Positions 37,501 through 43,821 of a stretch of 64,000 bases of DNA are shown piece by piece. The notes under the pieces were generated by a model. It did no database searches and was not told where the DNA came from. It saw only the letters and a list, made by a program, of their open reading frames with translations. Within the stretch, counting starts at the first letter, position 1. Each line of letters begins with the position of its first letter. This stretch comes from Sphingobacteriales bacterium (lineage in GTDB: Bacteria; Bacteroidota; Bacteroidia; Chitinophagales; Chitinophagaceae), in assembly GCA_016200915.1 (NCBI GenBank), contig JACQDV010000002.1, forward strand, positions 1 through 64,000, given 5' to 3'. The position numbers were made by a program, and so were the translations under genes.

Positions 37501-37755
37501 AAAAAGCAAACCATCCAGCTAAGTCTTGACTTTGTAAACATTGGTAATTTAATCAGCAGTAAATGGGGTGTTTACAAATATGCTACTACTTCCGGGTATT
37601 ATCAGCCTATCTCAGTAAGCACATTTGATGGGGCTGGCAAATTCACAAATAATCCTATTTACCAGTTTGATCCTTCAACTAAATCAACTTTTACTTCCAG
37701 TCCTGATATTATCAGCCGCTGGCAATTACAGTTTGGTGTGAGATATATTTTCTAA
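34510..37755 (+). CDS. Oar-like TonB-dependent outer-membrane receptor
   Basis: 1081 residues from the ATG at 34510, which starts a signal peptide (KKAVVFFIFLFISINQLLAQ). Residues about 32-115 form a carboxypeptidase-regulatory/CNA-B-like domain (TATLSGIVKDPKGAPLSSAT), followed by a plug domain (LEKVVVTGSRVFDNK, and YNNFSLDGAVFNNPFG) and a large beta-barrel ending in RWQLQFGVRYIF with a terminal aromatic. This matches the Oar-type branch of TonB-dependent transporters found widely in Bacteroidota. No SusD partner lies next to it, so it is not a standard polysaccharide locus. Substrate unknown. A strong terminator follows. Confidence 0.9.
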   Translation: MRNFNRLKKAVVFFIFLFISINQLLAQVTTATLSGIVKDPKGAPLSSATILLEFPDAGIRQSVTTKSDGRFTIPNLRVGGPYKVTVTHVTYQQQVQENIFLELGQNSALEFLLKEKTTELEKVVVTGSRVFDNKRTGASTNINSRLLKALPTISRSADDFLRLTPSASATYNGISFAGRNGQYNNFSLDGAVFNNPFGLDAPTPGGQTNAQPISLDAIDQIQVNIAPYDITQAGFTGAGVNTVTKSGSNNYSGTVYAFYRNQDFSGKKVDKNKIVVPDLSQLQAGFTSGGAIKKNKLFYFLSFETEQRRDQPTSYVARTANNANNANTSRVLESDLIAVSNILKQKFGYETGPYQGFTYDQKNYKWLAKLDWNINSISKLSFTYNGLNAIKGKPAHPSAIRRRGPDYTTMQYKNSGYEIQNILHSFNAELKSNWQGNYANKLRVVYSVFRDRRNPFSSPFPVLNITKNGTMYIAAGHEPFSIHNRLTQDALQLTDNFNIFAKNHTLTFGASFESFKFGNSFNLVGYGPALFSDADIQTFKDSVPVSGKYVFGAYPLDVDVAGAAAAAKADKWAWYYLTVGQLSAYAQDEWQVSDKFRLTYGIRADAPQYYNAKYVAPDGSTSKPTVQNNDNLTLFDKDGKPITNGAGKQLDNTKFPSKKLLLSPRVGFNFDVTGDKTIQIRGGSGLFTGRFPFVWVGNQVGNPFSFFYCVTDKSFKWPQVWRSNLGADFKLKTGTVITTDIAYTKDVNAMMVRNYNLGTPTGTLNSGTGDNRKVYKASDKGTDGLFSTTNAYVFTNTKVGYQFNWSVQAQQNFKNGWYAMAGYNFLIAKDASSVSAEISSDAFDRNPILNNANQAIESNSLYGNKHRFIAAATKRFEYGQDKKYATTISLFGSWTSGNRFAYIYGGDINNDGTASNDLLYVPTDGEIDNMTFAPLTDVNGNTQSAAAQKAAYKAFIAQDKYLSGRRGKHTEKYAGENPWFNQVDMRILQDFNFKNGSKKQTIQLSLDFVNIGNLISSKWGVYKYATTSGYYQPISVSTFDGAGKFTNNPIYQFDPSTKSTFTSSPDIISRWQLQFGVRYIF

Positions 37756-37779
37756 ATCCCTGACCCATTAAAATTCCAT

Positions 37780-37813
37780 GAAGCTGTCTCCCCAAAGAGG
37801 CAGCTTCTTTTTT
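37780..37813 (+). terminator. Terminator of the TonB-dependent receptor gene
   Basis: An 11-bp stem (GAAGCTGTCTC / GAGGCAGCTTC, one G-T pair) with a 6-nt loop is followed by TTTTTT, 24 nt after the stop codon. Confidence 0.9.
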
Positions 37814-37867
37814 ACCGACCATTCTCCCCCTTTTACCGAGAATATTTCCTTTAAAACATATTCATCA

Positions 37868-37898
37868 TTGACCATTTACCATTCACATCTTAGCTTTG
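37868..37898 (+). promoter_or_regulatory. Bacteroidota-type promoter of the LiaF-like/LytS/LytTR cluster
   Basis: TTG (37868-37870), a 20-bp spacer and TAGCTTTG (37891-37898, an exact TAnnTTTG) fit the -33/-7 arrangement. It lies 16 nt before the ATG at 37915 and is the only good promoter seen for the four genes that follow. Confidence 0.6.
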
Positions 37899-37914
37899 GT
37901 TAAAATTATTTGAT

Positions 37915-38742
37915 ATGAACGATTACAGGAAATGGGAAGAAAACTGGGGACAGAAATGGAAAGAAAGATGGGAGGAAAAGAAAAGACGTCAGAATCCCAA
38001 CAGCCATCTCTGGCTCGGCGCCATATTAATAATAGTAGGTATTGCAGCAATTGCTAAATCTGCCTTTTTTGATTTGCCCTACTGGTTATTTACCTGGCCG
38101 ATGATTTTGATATTGATCGGTCTCTTTAGTGGCATCAAACATAATTTTTGCAATAATACCTGGTGGATACTGATGCTGATTGGTGGCTATTTTTTATCCA
38201 ATGAAATATTTCCCGGTTTAGTTGAGCGGCAATATTTCTGGCCTGTAGGAATTATCATCGTCGGCATAGTAATGATATTAAAGCCCAAAAGAAAATGGGA
38301 CGACTGGAGCAACTGGGACAAAGGGCAGCCAAAAACAAGCAATGCTTCAACAACAAATGATACTGCTAATAATACCAGCGCATCGCAAAATACCAGCAGT
38401 TCAGTTGAAGACTATCTGGATATTGCTGCAGTATTTGGAGGTATAAAAAAATCAGTGTATTCAAAAAATTTCAAAGGCGGCAAAGTAAGTTGTGTATTTG
38501 GCGGAGGAGAGATCAATTTATTACAGGCTGATTTTACAGGCACTGCTGTTTTAGAAATGAATGCAATATTTGGCGGATGTACATTGATCATTCCTTCCAA
38601 CTGGCAGTTAAAAATCAACACCAGTCCTTTCTTTGGCGGAATTGATGACAAGCGGCAACAACCCAATGTGATCAGTTATGATAAAACATTAGTAATAACC
38701 GGAGGCGTAGTGTTTGGAGGAGTTGAAATAAAAAGTTACTAA
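37915..38742 (+). CDS. LiaF-like membrane protein
   Basis: 275 residues. A very charged start (KWEENWGQKWKERWEEKKRR) is followed by about four membrane segments (about 30-120), a Ser/Thr/Asn-rich linker and a C-terminal beta-helix-like domain with repeated FGG motifs (AVFGGIKKS, VFGGGEINL, IFGGCTLI, PFFGGIDD, VVFGGVEIK). This domain matches the LiaF C-terminal family, which in Firmicutes regulates a cell-envelope stress two-component system. Here it heads a cluster with a LytS-type kinase and a LytTR regulator, which suggests a similar partner role. Confidence 0.8.
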   Translation: MNDYRKWEENWGQKWKERWEEKKRRQNPNSHLWLGAILIIVGIAAIAKSAFFDLPYWLFTWPMILILIGLFSGIKHNFCNNTWWILMLIGGYFLSNEIFPGLVERQYFWPVGIIIVGIVMILKPKRKWDDWSNWDKGQPKTSNASTTNDTANNTSASQNTSSSVEDYLDIAAVFGGIKKSVYSKNFKGGKVSCVFGGGEINLLQADFTGTAVLEMNAIFGGCTLIIPSNWQLKINTSPFFGGIDDKRQQPNVISYDKTLVITGGVVFGGVEIKSY

Positions 38743-38793
38743 CGTTATACTTTAAAACCATTAACAATTTTTCCAACTGTAAAAATAGCTGCT

Positions 38794-39153
38794 ATGAACT
38801 GGTATTTAGCCAAGATAGTTTACCGCATCATTTGCGGCAACGGAGAACACACCGCTCAGTTTGATGAACAACTCCGCTTAATTGCCGCAGATAATGAAGA
38901 AGTCGCTTTTGATAAAGCACAACAAATAGGGCAAAAGGAACAGGATTGTTTTGCCAACGTTAACCAGGAAATGGTGCAATGGAAATTTATTAATGTGGCC
39001 GAGTTGTATAAACTCCAGGATTTAATTGATGGTGCAGAATTGTATTCCATGATAAAGGAAACTGGCGATGCACACAGTTATATCCGGTTCATTGAAGAAA
39101 AATCCAAACATATTCAGCAAAGAACCACACACCAGATTTTACAACTGCTTTAA
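38794..39153 (+). CDS. DUF4288 protein
   Basis: 119 residues; WYLAKIVYRIICGNGEHTAQFDEQLRLI and the following acidic stretch match the small DUF4288 family as I recall it. No membrane segment or catalytic motif is seen. It is enclosed between the LiaF-like and LytS-like genes with 51-nt and 9-nt gaps, so it is probably in the same operon. Function unknown. Confidence 0.65.
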   Translation: MNWYLAKIVYRIICGNGEHTAQFDEQLRLIAADNEEVAFDKAQQIGQKEQDCFANVNQEMVQWKFINVAELYKLQDLIDGAELYSMIKETGDAHSYIRFIEEKSKHIQQRTTHQILQLL

Positions 39154-39162
39154 TTACTACTT

Positions 39163-40197
39163 GTGCGTAAACCATTATTTGGTTCATATAAAAACAAATT
39201 ACTTTTTGTATCGCTGGTATTAATGATAATGCTGGCCAATTATCTAGTTTTATTATACACCGGGTTCCAGTGGAAAACAGCAGTAATTGACAGTATCGTT
39301 ACCAATTCTATTCTTGTGGCTGGTTGCCTGGTATTAGCGACCATTATACGTTATTATCTGCCTAAAAACAGTGATTACTTCAATCTTATAGGAATTGGAT
39401 TTGTTATTACTTTAATCTGGCTATTCCTTAGTCGCTCAGTTTTGGTTTATGTTTCTGGTATGGAGGAATACAATCACTTCTTTACAAAATCATTTCCCAT
39501 ACGTTTTACTTACGGTTTGCTGATGATTGGTTTTATGGGATTGCTTTGTGTGTTGTGGTACACACAGCAGGATCAGAAAGAAAATGAAAAAAGAAGAATT
39601 GAAGCTGAACAGTTAACTAAAGAAGCAGAGTTATTCAAACTCCGTCAGCAATTACAACCGCATTTTTTATTTAATAGTTTAAACTCCATTAGCGCCTTAG
39701 TTGGTACAAGACCGGATGAAGCAAGAAAGATGATACAACAGTTATCAGATTTTTTGAGAGGGACATTAAAGAGAGAAGAACACCAATGGATAACCCTGAA
39801 GGAAGAATTGCAATACCTGCAGCTTTATTTGGAAATAGAACAGGTAAGATTTGGCAACAGGCTTACTACCAAAATTGAAAGTGATGACAAAACCTGCGAG
39901 ATGAAAATTCCGGCACTCTTATTACAACCATTAGTAGAAAATGCCATCAAGTTTGGCTTGTACGATACAACAGGCGAAACCCTGATCATTTTACATGCTT
40001 CAGCTGTAGATAACGTTTTACAAATAACTGTACAAAATCCATTTGATCCCGAAACTTCTTCACCCAAACAGGGAACAGGTTTTGGTTTAAGTTCTGTGCA
40101 AAGAAGATTGTACCTTTTGTTTGGCAGAAATGATTTGGTGAATACTAAAGCAGATAATAATCTTTTTATAACTACGGTTAAAATACCGCAGACATAA
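39163..40197 (+). CDS. LytS-type sensor histidine kinase
   Basis: 344 residues from a GTG start, 9 nt after the previous gene. Four hydrophobic segments (about 11-32, 42-62, 72-95, 112-132) precede a His_kinase domain with LRQQLQPHFLFNSLNSISAL (phosphoacceptor His in QPHFLFN) and an HATPase region with PLVENAIKFGL and GTGFGLSSVQRRL. There is no separate extracellular sensor domain. It is paired with the LytTR regulator 35 nt downstream. The signal may be the envelope state sensed together with the LiaF-like protein. Confidence 0.88.
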   Translation: MRKPLFGSYKNKLLFVSLVLMIMLANYLVLLYTGFQWKTAVIDSIVTNSILVAGCLVLATIIRYYLPKNSDYFNLIGIGFVITLIWLFLSRSVLVYVSGMEEYNHFFTKSFPIRFTYGLLMIGFMGLLCVLWYTQQDQKENEKRRIEAEQLTKEAELFKLRQQLQPHFLFNSLNSISALVGTRPDEARKMIQQLSDFLRGTLKREEHQWITLKEELQYLQLYLEIEQVRFGNRLTTKIESDDKTCEMKIPALLLQPLVENAIKFGLYDTTGETLIILHASAVDNVLQITVQNPFDPETSSPKQGTGFGLSSVQRRLYLLFGRNDLVNTKADNNLFITTVKIPQT

Positions 40198-40232
40198 CTG
40201 AGGTGTAAGACACCCGAACAAAAAATAATATT

Positions 40233-40970
40233 ATGAGCAAAGTAGTACTGATTGATGACGAGCCATTAGCAAGGATGATTGTAAAAGAATATTTGCAAAA
40301 GCATCCTTCATTAGAAGTAGTGGCAGAATGTGGTGATGGTTTTGAAGGGGTGAAAGCTATTCAGCAATACCAGCCTGATTTGATTTTCTTAGACATACAA
40401 ATGCCAAAGATCAACGGCTTTGAAATGCTGGAGTTGCTGGATGAAAAACCATCCGTAATTTTTGCTACGGCCTTTGATGAATATGCCATTAAAGCTTTTG
40501 ATGCCCATGCGGTGGATTATTTATTAAAACCCTTCAGCCAGGAACGTTTTAATAAAGCCATCGAAAAATGGCAACAGCAACAACCGGCTCCAAAAAATAA
40601 TTTGAATGAATTGTTAGATACCGCTGCGCAATCACCAACTCAAAACAATCGTATAGTAGTAAAGAATGGCAGTAAAATAAAAATCATTCCTGCACATGAT
40701 ATCTGGTACCTGGAAGCAGCTGATGATTATGTAAAGGTTCATACACAGGAAGGATATTTTCTTAAGAACAAAACGATGAGTTTCTTTGAACAGAGTTTGG
40801 ATACAGCACAATTTGTCCGCAGCCATCGTTCATACATCATCAACATACAGCAAATAACCAGGATTGATCCCTACGAAAAAGACAATCATATTGCCATTTT
40901 AAAATCTGGTGCAAAGGTGCCGGTAAGCCGCAGTGGTTATGTAAAACTGCGGCAGGTGTTAGGGCTTTAG
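40233..40970 (+). CDS. LytTR-family response regulator
   Basis: 245 residues. The receiver domain has DDE at 8-10, D54 in FLDIQMPKING and KPF near residue 110; a LytTR DNA-binding domain fills about 140-245 (IWYLEAADDYVKVHT, FVRSHRSYIINIQQI). It follows the LytS-type kinase and completes the two-component pair. LytTR regulators bind two direct repeats upstream of target promoters; none was identified with confidence in this window. Confidence 0.92.
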   Translation: MSKVVLIDDEPLARMIVKEYLQKHPSLEVVAECGDGFEGVKAIQQYQPDLIFLDIQMPKINGFEMLELLDEKPSVIFATAFDEYAIKAFDAHAVDYLLKPFSQERFNKAIEKWQQQQPAPKNNLNELLDTAAQSPTQNNRIVVKNGSKIKIIPAHDIWYLEAADDYVKVHTQEGYFLKNKTMSFFEQSLDTAQFVRSHRSYIINIQQITRIDPYEKDNHIAILKSGAKVPVSRSGYVKLRQVLGL

Positions 40971-41007
40971 TTTATTGGCTTTTCGTTTATTGCTTTAACT
41001 GGCAGTG

Positions 41008-41020
41008 TCTCATTTTGAAA
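41008..41020 (-). promoter_or_regulatory. Third copy of the TTTCAAAATGAnA dyad, before the sigma-54 activator
   Basis: On the minus strand the sequence is TTTCAAAATGAGA, matching 12 of 13 bases in each of the two dyads before kdp (43391-43403 and 43413-43425). It lies in the gap upstream of the activator gene that starts at 41219. It may be an autoregulatory site of the same protein. Confidence 0.4.
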
Positions 41021-41048
41021 TTCAGCTTGCCGCTGCTTTGTTTTTTTC

Positions 41049-41129
41049 TGAACCACAGCGACAGGGGGGCACAAAGTTTCACAGAGAAGAATTCTGTGCA
41101 GCTCGGTGTCTATGTGCCTCCGTGGTTCA
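41049..41129. repeat. Palindromic intergenic repeat (TGAACCAC...GTGGTTCA)
   Basis: Ends TGAACCAC and GTGGTTCA are perfectly inverted, and inside them GGGGGGCAC faces GTGCCTCC. The interior has the CACAGAG / CTCTGTG character of a dispersed repeat family I recall from many bacterial genomes. It lies in the 248-bp gap 40971-41218, whose remaining part is AT-rich. Confidence 0.65.
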
Positions 41130-41218
41130 TTTTTTTTTAATTGATACACTGCCCTTTAATTGTTTTTAGAAAAAGTAAATGCTAATGGTGCTAAATTTAC
41201 AGCCTTAATCACTACTAC

Positions 41219-42559
41219 TTGAACAGTGTTTTAATTATAGACGATGAAGAAAAACTCCGCAACCTGCTGGCGAAGATTATTGCGCTGGAAGGGTTTGATG
41301 TGCAACAGGCGGCAGACTGCAAATCTGGATTTAAAAAACTGGAGCAGTCGGAAGTTGATGTGGTGCTCTGTGATGTAAAACTTCCCGATGGTAATGGTGT
41401 GGAGCTTTCAAAAACCATTAAAGAAAAATATTCTTCCACTGAAATCATTCTTTTAACTGCTTATGGCAATATACCGGATGGTGTGCAGGCTATTAAAAAT
41501 GGTGCTTTCGATTATATTATCAAAGGTGATGATAATAATAAAATTATTCCGCTGCTCAACAGGGCAATGGAAAAAGTGGCTCTTGCCAAAAGAGTACAAC
41601 AGTTAGAAAAACAATTAGGCAATAAATATTCATTCAGCAGTATTATTGGCAAATCAAAAAAAATTACTGCTGCAGTGGAGGCGGCTACTAAAGTAGCGGT
41701 AACGGATGCCACTGTTTTATTAACAGGAGAAACAGGCACAGGAAAAGAAGTATTTGCACAAGCCATTCATAACAACAGCCACCGCAAACAAAAAACATTT
41801 TTCGCCGTTAACTGCTCTGCCTTCAGCAAAGAATTATTAGAGAATGAATTGTTTGGTCACAAAGCCGGAGCATTTACCGGCGCCATTAAAGACAGTAAAG
41901 GAATTTTTGAAGAAGCCAATGGTGGTACTGTTTTTTTAGATGAGATTGGTGAAATGCCTTTAGAATTGCAGGCAAAGTTGTTGCGGGTTTTGGAAACAGG
42001 TGAGTTTTTAAAAGTAGGCGACAGTAAATCAACCAAAATTGATGTACGCATAATTGCTGCTACTAACCGTGATCTGCAAAAAGAAATTGCTGCTGGAAAC
42101 TTCAGAGAAGATTTATATTACCGTATTGCCGTTTTCACTATTCCTTTGCCTTCCTTAAAAGAAAGAGTAAGTGATATTGAAGAACTGGCTAACTTCTTCA
42201 CCATACATTTTACTGCTAAAACAAATAAGAAGTCAATACAAATATCAAAACCTTACCTGCAGGCATTGCAACTGCATAACTGGAAAGGAAATATCCGTGA
42301 ACTGAAAAATGTAATTGAACGCAGCGTTATCCTCACCGATGGCAATGAATTATTGCCCGATAGTTTGCCAAATGAATTTCAGCAATCAACCACCACTCAA
42401 GGGAAAACACTTTCTGCATTTGACTTAGCCAGTGCCGAAAAACTGCATATTCAAAAAGTACTGAATTATACCAATGGTAATAAAACAGAAACTGCCCGGC
42501 TGCTAAATATTGGCTTAACTACGTTGTATCGTAAAATGCAGGAATATAAAATTGGCTAA
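41219..42559 (+). CDS. Sigma-54-dependent response regulator (NtrC family), probable KdpE replacement
   Basis: 446 residues from a TTG start; no ATG lies between it and the upstream in-frame stop. The receiver has D52 in CDVKLPDGNG. The AAA+ domain shows Walker A GETGTGKE (170-177), the sigma-54-contacting GAFTGA loop (217-222) and Walker B FLDEIGE (239-245). A Fis-type helix-turn-helix closes the protein (NKTETARLLNIGLTTLYRKM). It should activate sigma-54 promoters from upstream sites when phosphorylated. It is the only response regulator in the kdp neighbourhood, and a perfect -24/-12 element stands before the kdp genes, so it is probably the partner of the kinase at 49284-51014. Confidence 0.92.
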   Translation: MNSVLIIDDEEKLRNLLAKIIALEGFDVQQAADCKSGFKKLEQSEVDVVLCDVKLPDGNGVELSKTIKEKYSSTEIILLTAYGNIPDGVQAIKNGAFDYIIKGDDNNKIIPLLNRAMEKVALAKRVQQLEKQLGNKYSFSSIIGKSKKITAAVEAATKVAVTDATVLLTGETGTGKEVFAQAIHNNSHRKQKTFFAVNCSAFSKELLENELFGHKAGAFTGAIKDSKGIFEEANGGTVFLDEIGEMPLELQAKLLRVLETGEFLKVGDSKSTKIDVRIIAATNRDLQKEIAAGNFREDLYYRIAVFTIPLPSLKERVSDIEELANFFTIHFTAKTNKKSIQISKPYLQALQLHNWKGNIRELKNVIERSVILTDGNELLPDSLPNEFQQSTTTQGKTLSAFDLASAEKLHIQKVLNYTNGNKTETARLLNIGLTTLYRKMQEYKIG

Positions 42560-42571
42560 TGAATAAAAATG

Positions 42572-42579
42572 TATCTTTG
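42572..42579 (+). promoter_or_regulatory. -7 promoter box before the hypothetical/PD-(D/E)XK pair
   Basis: TATCTTTG is an exact TAnnTTTG box 13 nt before the ATG at 42593, with a TTGG 16 nt upstream of it. It gives the two-gene insert its own promoter, independent of the activator gene. Confidence 0.5.
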
Positions 42580-42592
42580 ACAAAATAGCAGT

Positions 42593-42889
42593 ATGAAAGA
42601 TCTGCATATAAATATTTCCGAAAATCTTGATGGCGTAGTTTTTGGTTTATCAGTAGCAACACGAATGGAAATTAAAAAAGAGGTTCCGGGTGCCATACCA
42701 GTTGCCAGGATTTTTGTTGCCTATGATACTAAGTCAGACTTCGAATCCTATCATGGTAAAATTGAAAAACAAATTGTTCCGGCACTTACCGGTGTAGACC
42801 TCTCTGCAATTCAAAAACATTTTAGGAAGATTGTATTTATAAATACAGAAACCAATGAAAAATATCAGTTAGATGCAACTTTAGTCTGA
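42593..42889 (+). CDS. Hypothetical protein, first of a two-gene insert
   Basis: 98 residues, no recognised family and no membrane segment. It has a mixed alpha/beta look (DGVVFGLSVATRMEIKKEV, ARIFVAYDTKSD). It starts 33 nt after the sigma-54 activator and ends 2 nt before a PD-(D/E)XK-like gene, so those two form a unit with their own promoter. The pair separates the activator from the kdp genes it probably controls. Confidence 0.6.
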   Translation: MKDLHINISENLDGVVFGLSVATRMEIKKEVPGAIPVARIFVAYDTKSDFESYHGKIEKQIVPALTGVDLSAIQKHFRKIVFINTETNEKYQLDATLV

Positions 42890-42891
42890 GT

Positions 42892-43386
42892 ATGATAAAA
42901 CAAAACGAAAAAACATACAAAGGTAAAGCAGCCCAATTGCATGTAATGTCTTTATTGTTACTAAAAGGTTGGAACGTAGCAACCCCCGAAATAGATACAG
43001 GTGATGATATTCTGGTATTAAAAGATGAGAGCGGTGACCTGAGAAAAATACAGGTTAAATCAACCTATACTATTCTTAAAAAAAAGAATCAACAATTTCA
43101 GGTTAAATTTAATGTACCTGGCAGGCAACTTACCAAAGCTCAACCAATAGAATTAACCTATTTTTTCGTTTTACTCAAAAATAATGTATGGCACAACAAA
43201 ATATTAATAATTGAAAGGACTCAATTAGAGTATCAACTTTCAAAGCTTAATAAAAAACTTGGTAGCGGGAATATAAATTTTTACTTAACCTTTTCAGGTA
43301 AAAAAGTTTTTTCAACTTCTAAAAATATATCCATTGACCTGGTGAAGTTTGTAAACGATTACTCAAATTTTCCCACTCAGTTTTAA
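42892..43386 (+). CDS. PD-(D/E)XK nuclease-like protein
   Basis: 164 residues. The pattern GKAAQLHVMSLLLLKGW, TPEIDTGDDILVL and RKIQVKST gives the helix, Asp and Q-V-K arrangement of the PD-(D/E)XK superfamily core (D in DTGDDILVL, K in QVKST). The remaining half is basic and Asn/Lys-rich. Such small proteins occur as Holliday-junction-resolvase-like, restriction or group-specific nucleases; which one cannot be said. A toxin or defence role is possible because it is paired with a small unknown gene, but this is speculation. Confidence 0.65.
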   Translation: MIKQNEKTYKGKAAQLHVMSLLLLKGWNVATPEIDTGDDILVLKDESGDLRKIQVKSTYTILKKKNQQFQVKFNVPGRQLTKAQPIELTYFFVLLKNNVWHNKILIIERTQLEYQLSKLNKKLGSGNINFYLTFSGKKVFSTSKNISIDLVKFVNDYSNFPTQF

Positions 43387-43390
43387 CCTC

Positions 43391-43425
43391 TTTCAAAATG
43401 ATAGTGTCACCCTTTCAAAATGAAA
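43391..43425 (+). promoter_or_regulatory. Two 13-bp dyads: candidate upstream activator sites for kdp
   Basis: TTTCAAAATGATA (43391-43403) and TTTCAAAATGAAA (43413-43425) are near-perfect dyads (TTTCA-N3-TGAAA). Their centres are 22 bp apart, about two helical turns, and lie about 85 and 107 bp upstream of the -24 GG at 43504. This is the layout expected for an NtrC-type activator. The second dyad is also part of a hairpin (ACCCTTTC...GAAAGGGT then TTTTC), so a terminator role for the gene upstream is the alternative. Confidence 0.5.
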
Positions 43426-43502
43426 GGGTTTTCTATTTCTCTTCAATCCCCAAAATTCACGGAATCCCCACCTGCAAAGGCTTTAACGTTATCTACCAGC
43501 TT

Positions 43503-43517
43503 TGGCTTATGGCTTGC
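43503..43517 (+). promoter_or_regulatory. Sigma-54 (-24/-12) promoter of the kdp operon
   Basis: TGGCTT-ATGGC-TTGC matches the sigma-54 consensus TGGCAC-N5-TTGC with the invariant GG and GC 12 bp apart. It lies 31 nt upstream of the first tiny kdp gene (ATG at 43549), giving a predicted start near 43528. A sigma-54 activator gene lies just upstream. No TAnnTTTG box is seen in this gap. Confidence 0.7.
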
Positions 43518-43548
43518 CAGCTAATTGGCATACCAAACACTATTTAAT

Positions 43549-43650
43549 ATGGAACGTTACAGTAAAGTGATTAAATCCTGGCATTTATTAGCAGGTGTTT
43601 ACAGCCTCATCATTATTGCCGGAATTATTTATAGAATCTTAAATGCATAA
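43549..43650 (+). CDS. Tiny membrane protein before kdpF (33 residues)
   Basis: The protein starts MERYSKVIKSWHLLAGVYSL and continues as one hydrophobic helix ending RILNA. It is the first gene after the sigma-54 promoter. No family is recognised. The clean reading frame, the membrane helix and the 3-nt distance to the next tiny gene argue for a real product, possibly a small subunit of the potassium pump. Confidence 0.6.
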   Translation: MERYSKVIKSWHLLAGVYSLIIIAGIIYRILNA

Positions 43651-43653
43651 ACT

Positions 43654-43737
43654 ATGATGACGATAATATTAACCGCAGCCGGTATTGTGGGTTTTATCCT
43701 CTTTTATAAAGTCATTAATTACTTCGAAAAAATATAA
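43654..43737 (+). CDS. Tiny membrane protein before kdpF (27 residues)
   Basis: The start is ATGATG, so 27 or 26 residues; one hydrophobic helix (TIILTAAGIVGFILFYKVIN) ends in YFEKI. The C-terminal FEKI resembles the PEKF end of KdpF, so this may be a second KdpF-like subunit. It lies between another tiny gene and kdpF with 3-nt spacing on both sides. Confidence 0.6.
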   Translation: MMTIILTAAGIVGFILFYKVINYFEKI

Positions 43738-43740
43738 GTT

Positions 43741-43818
43741 ATGATTTACCTGTTCCTCATAGCCATAGCCGTGTTTGTTTATATGTGCTATGTATTACTA
43801 AAACCCGAAAAATTTTAA
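43741..43818 (+). CDS. kdpF: KdpF: small subunit of the potassium-transporting ATPase
   Basis: 25 residues: MIYLFLIAIAVFVYMCYVLL then KPEKF. One helix followed by the K-P-E-K/R-F ending is the KdpF signature. KdpF stabilises the KdpABC complex. It lies 3 nt before kdpA. Confidence 0.85.
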   Translation: MIYLFLIAIAVFVYMCYVLLKPEKF

Positions 43819-43821
43819 GCC

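Noticed and set aside
41016-41030. Sigma-54-like element TGAAAT-N5-TTGC before the activator gene
   Set aside because: The essential GG at -24 is GA here, so it fails the consensus; kept only as a remark.
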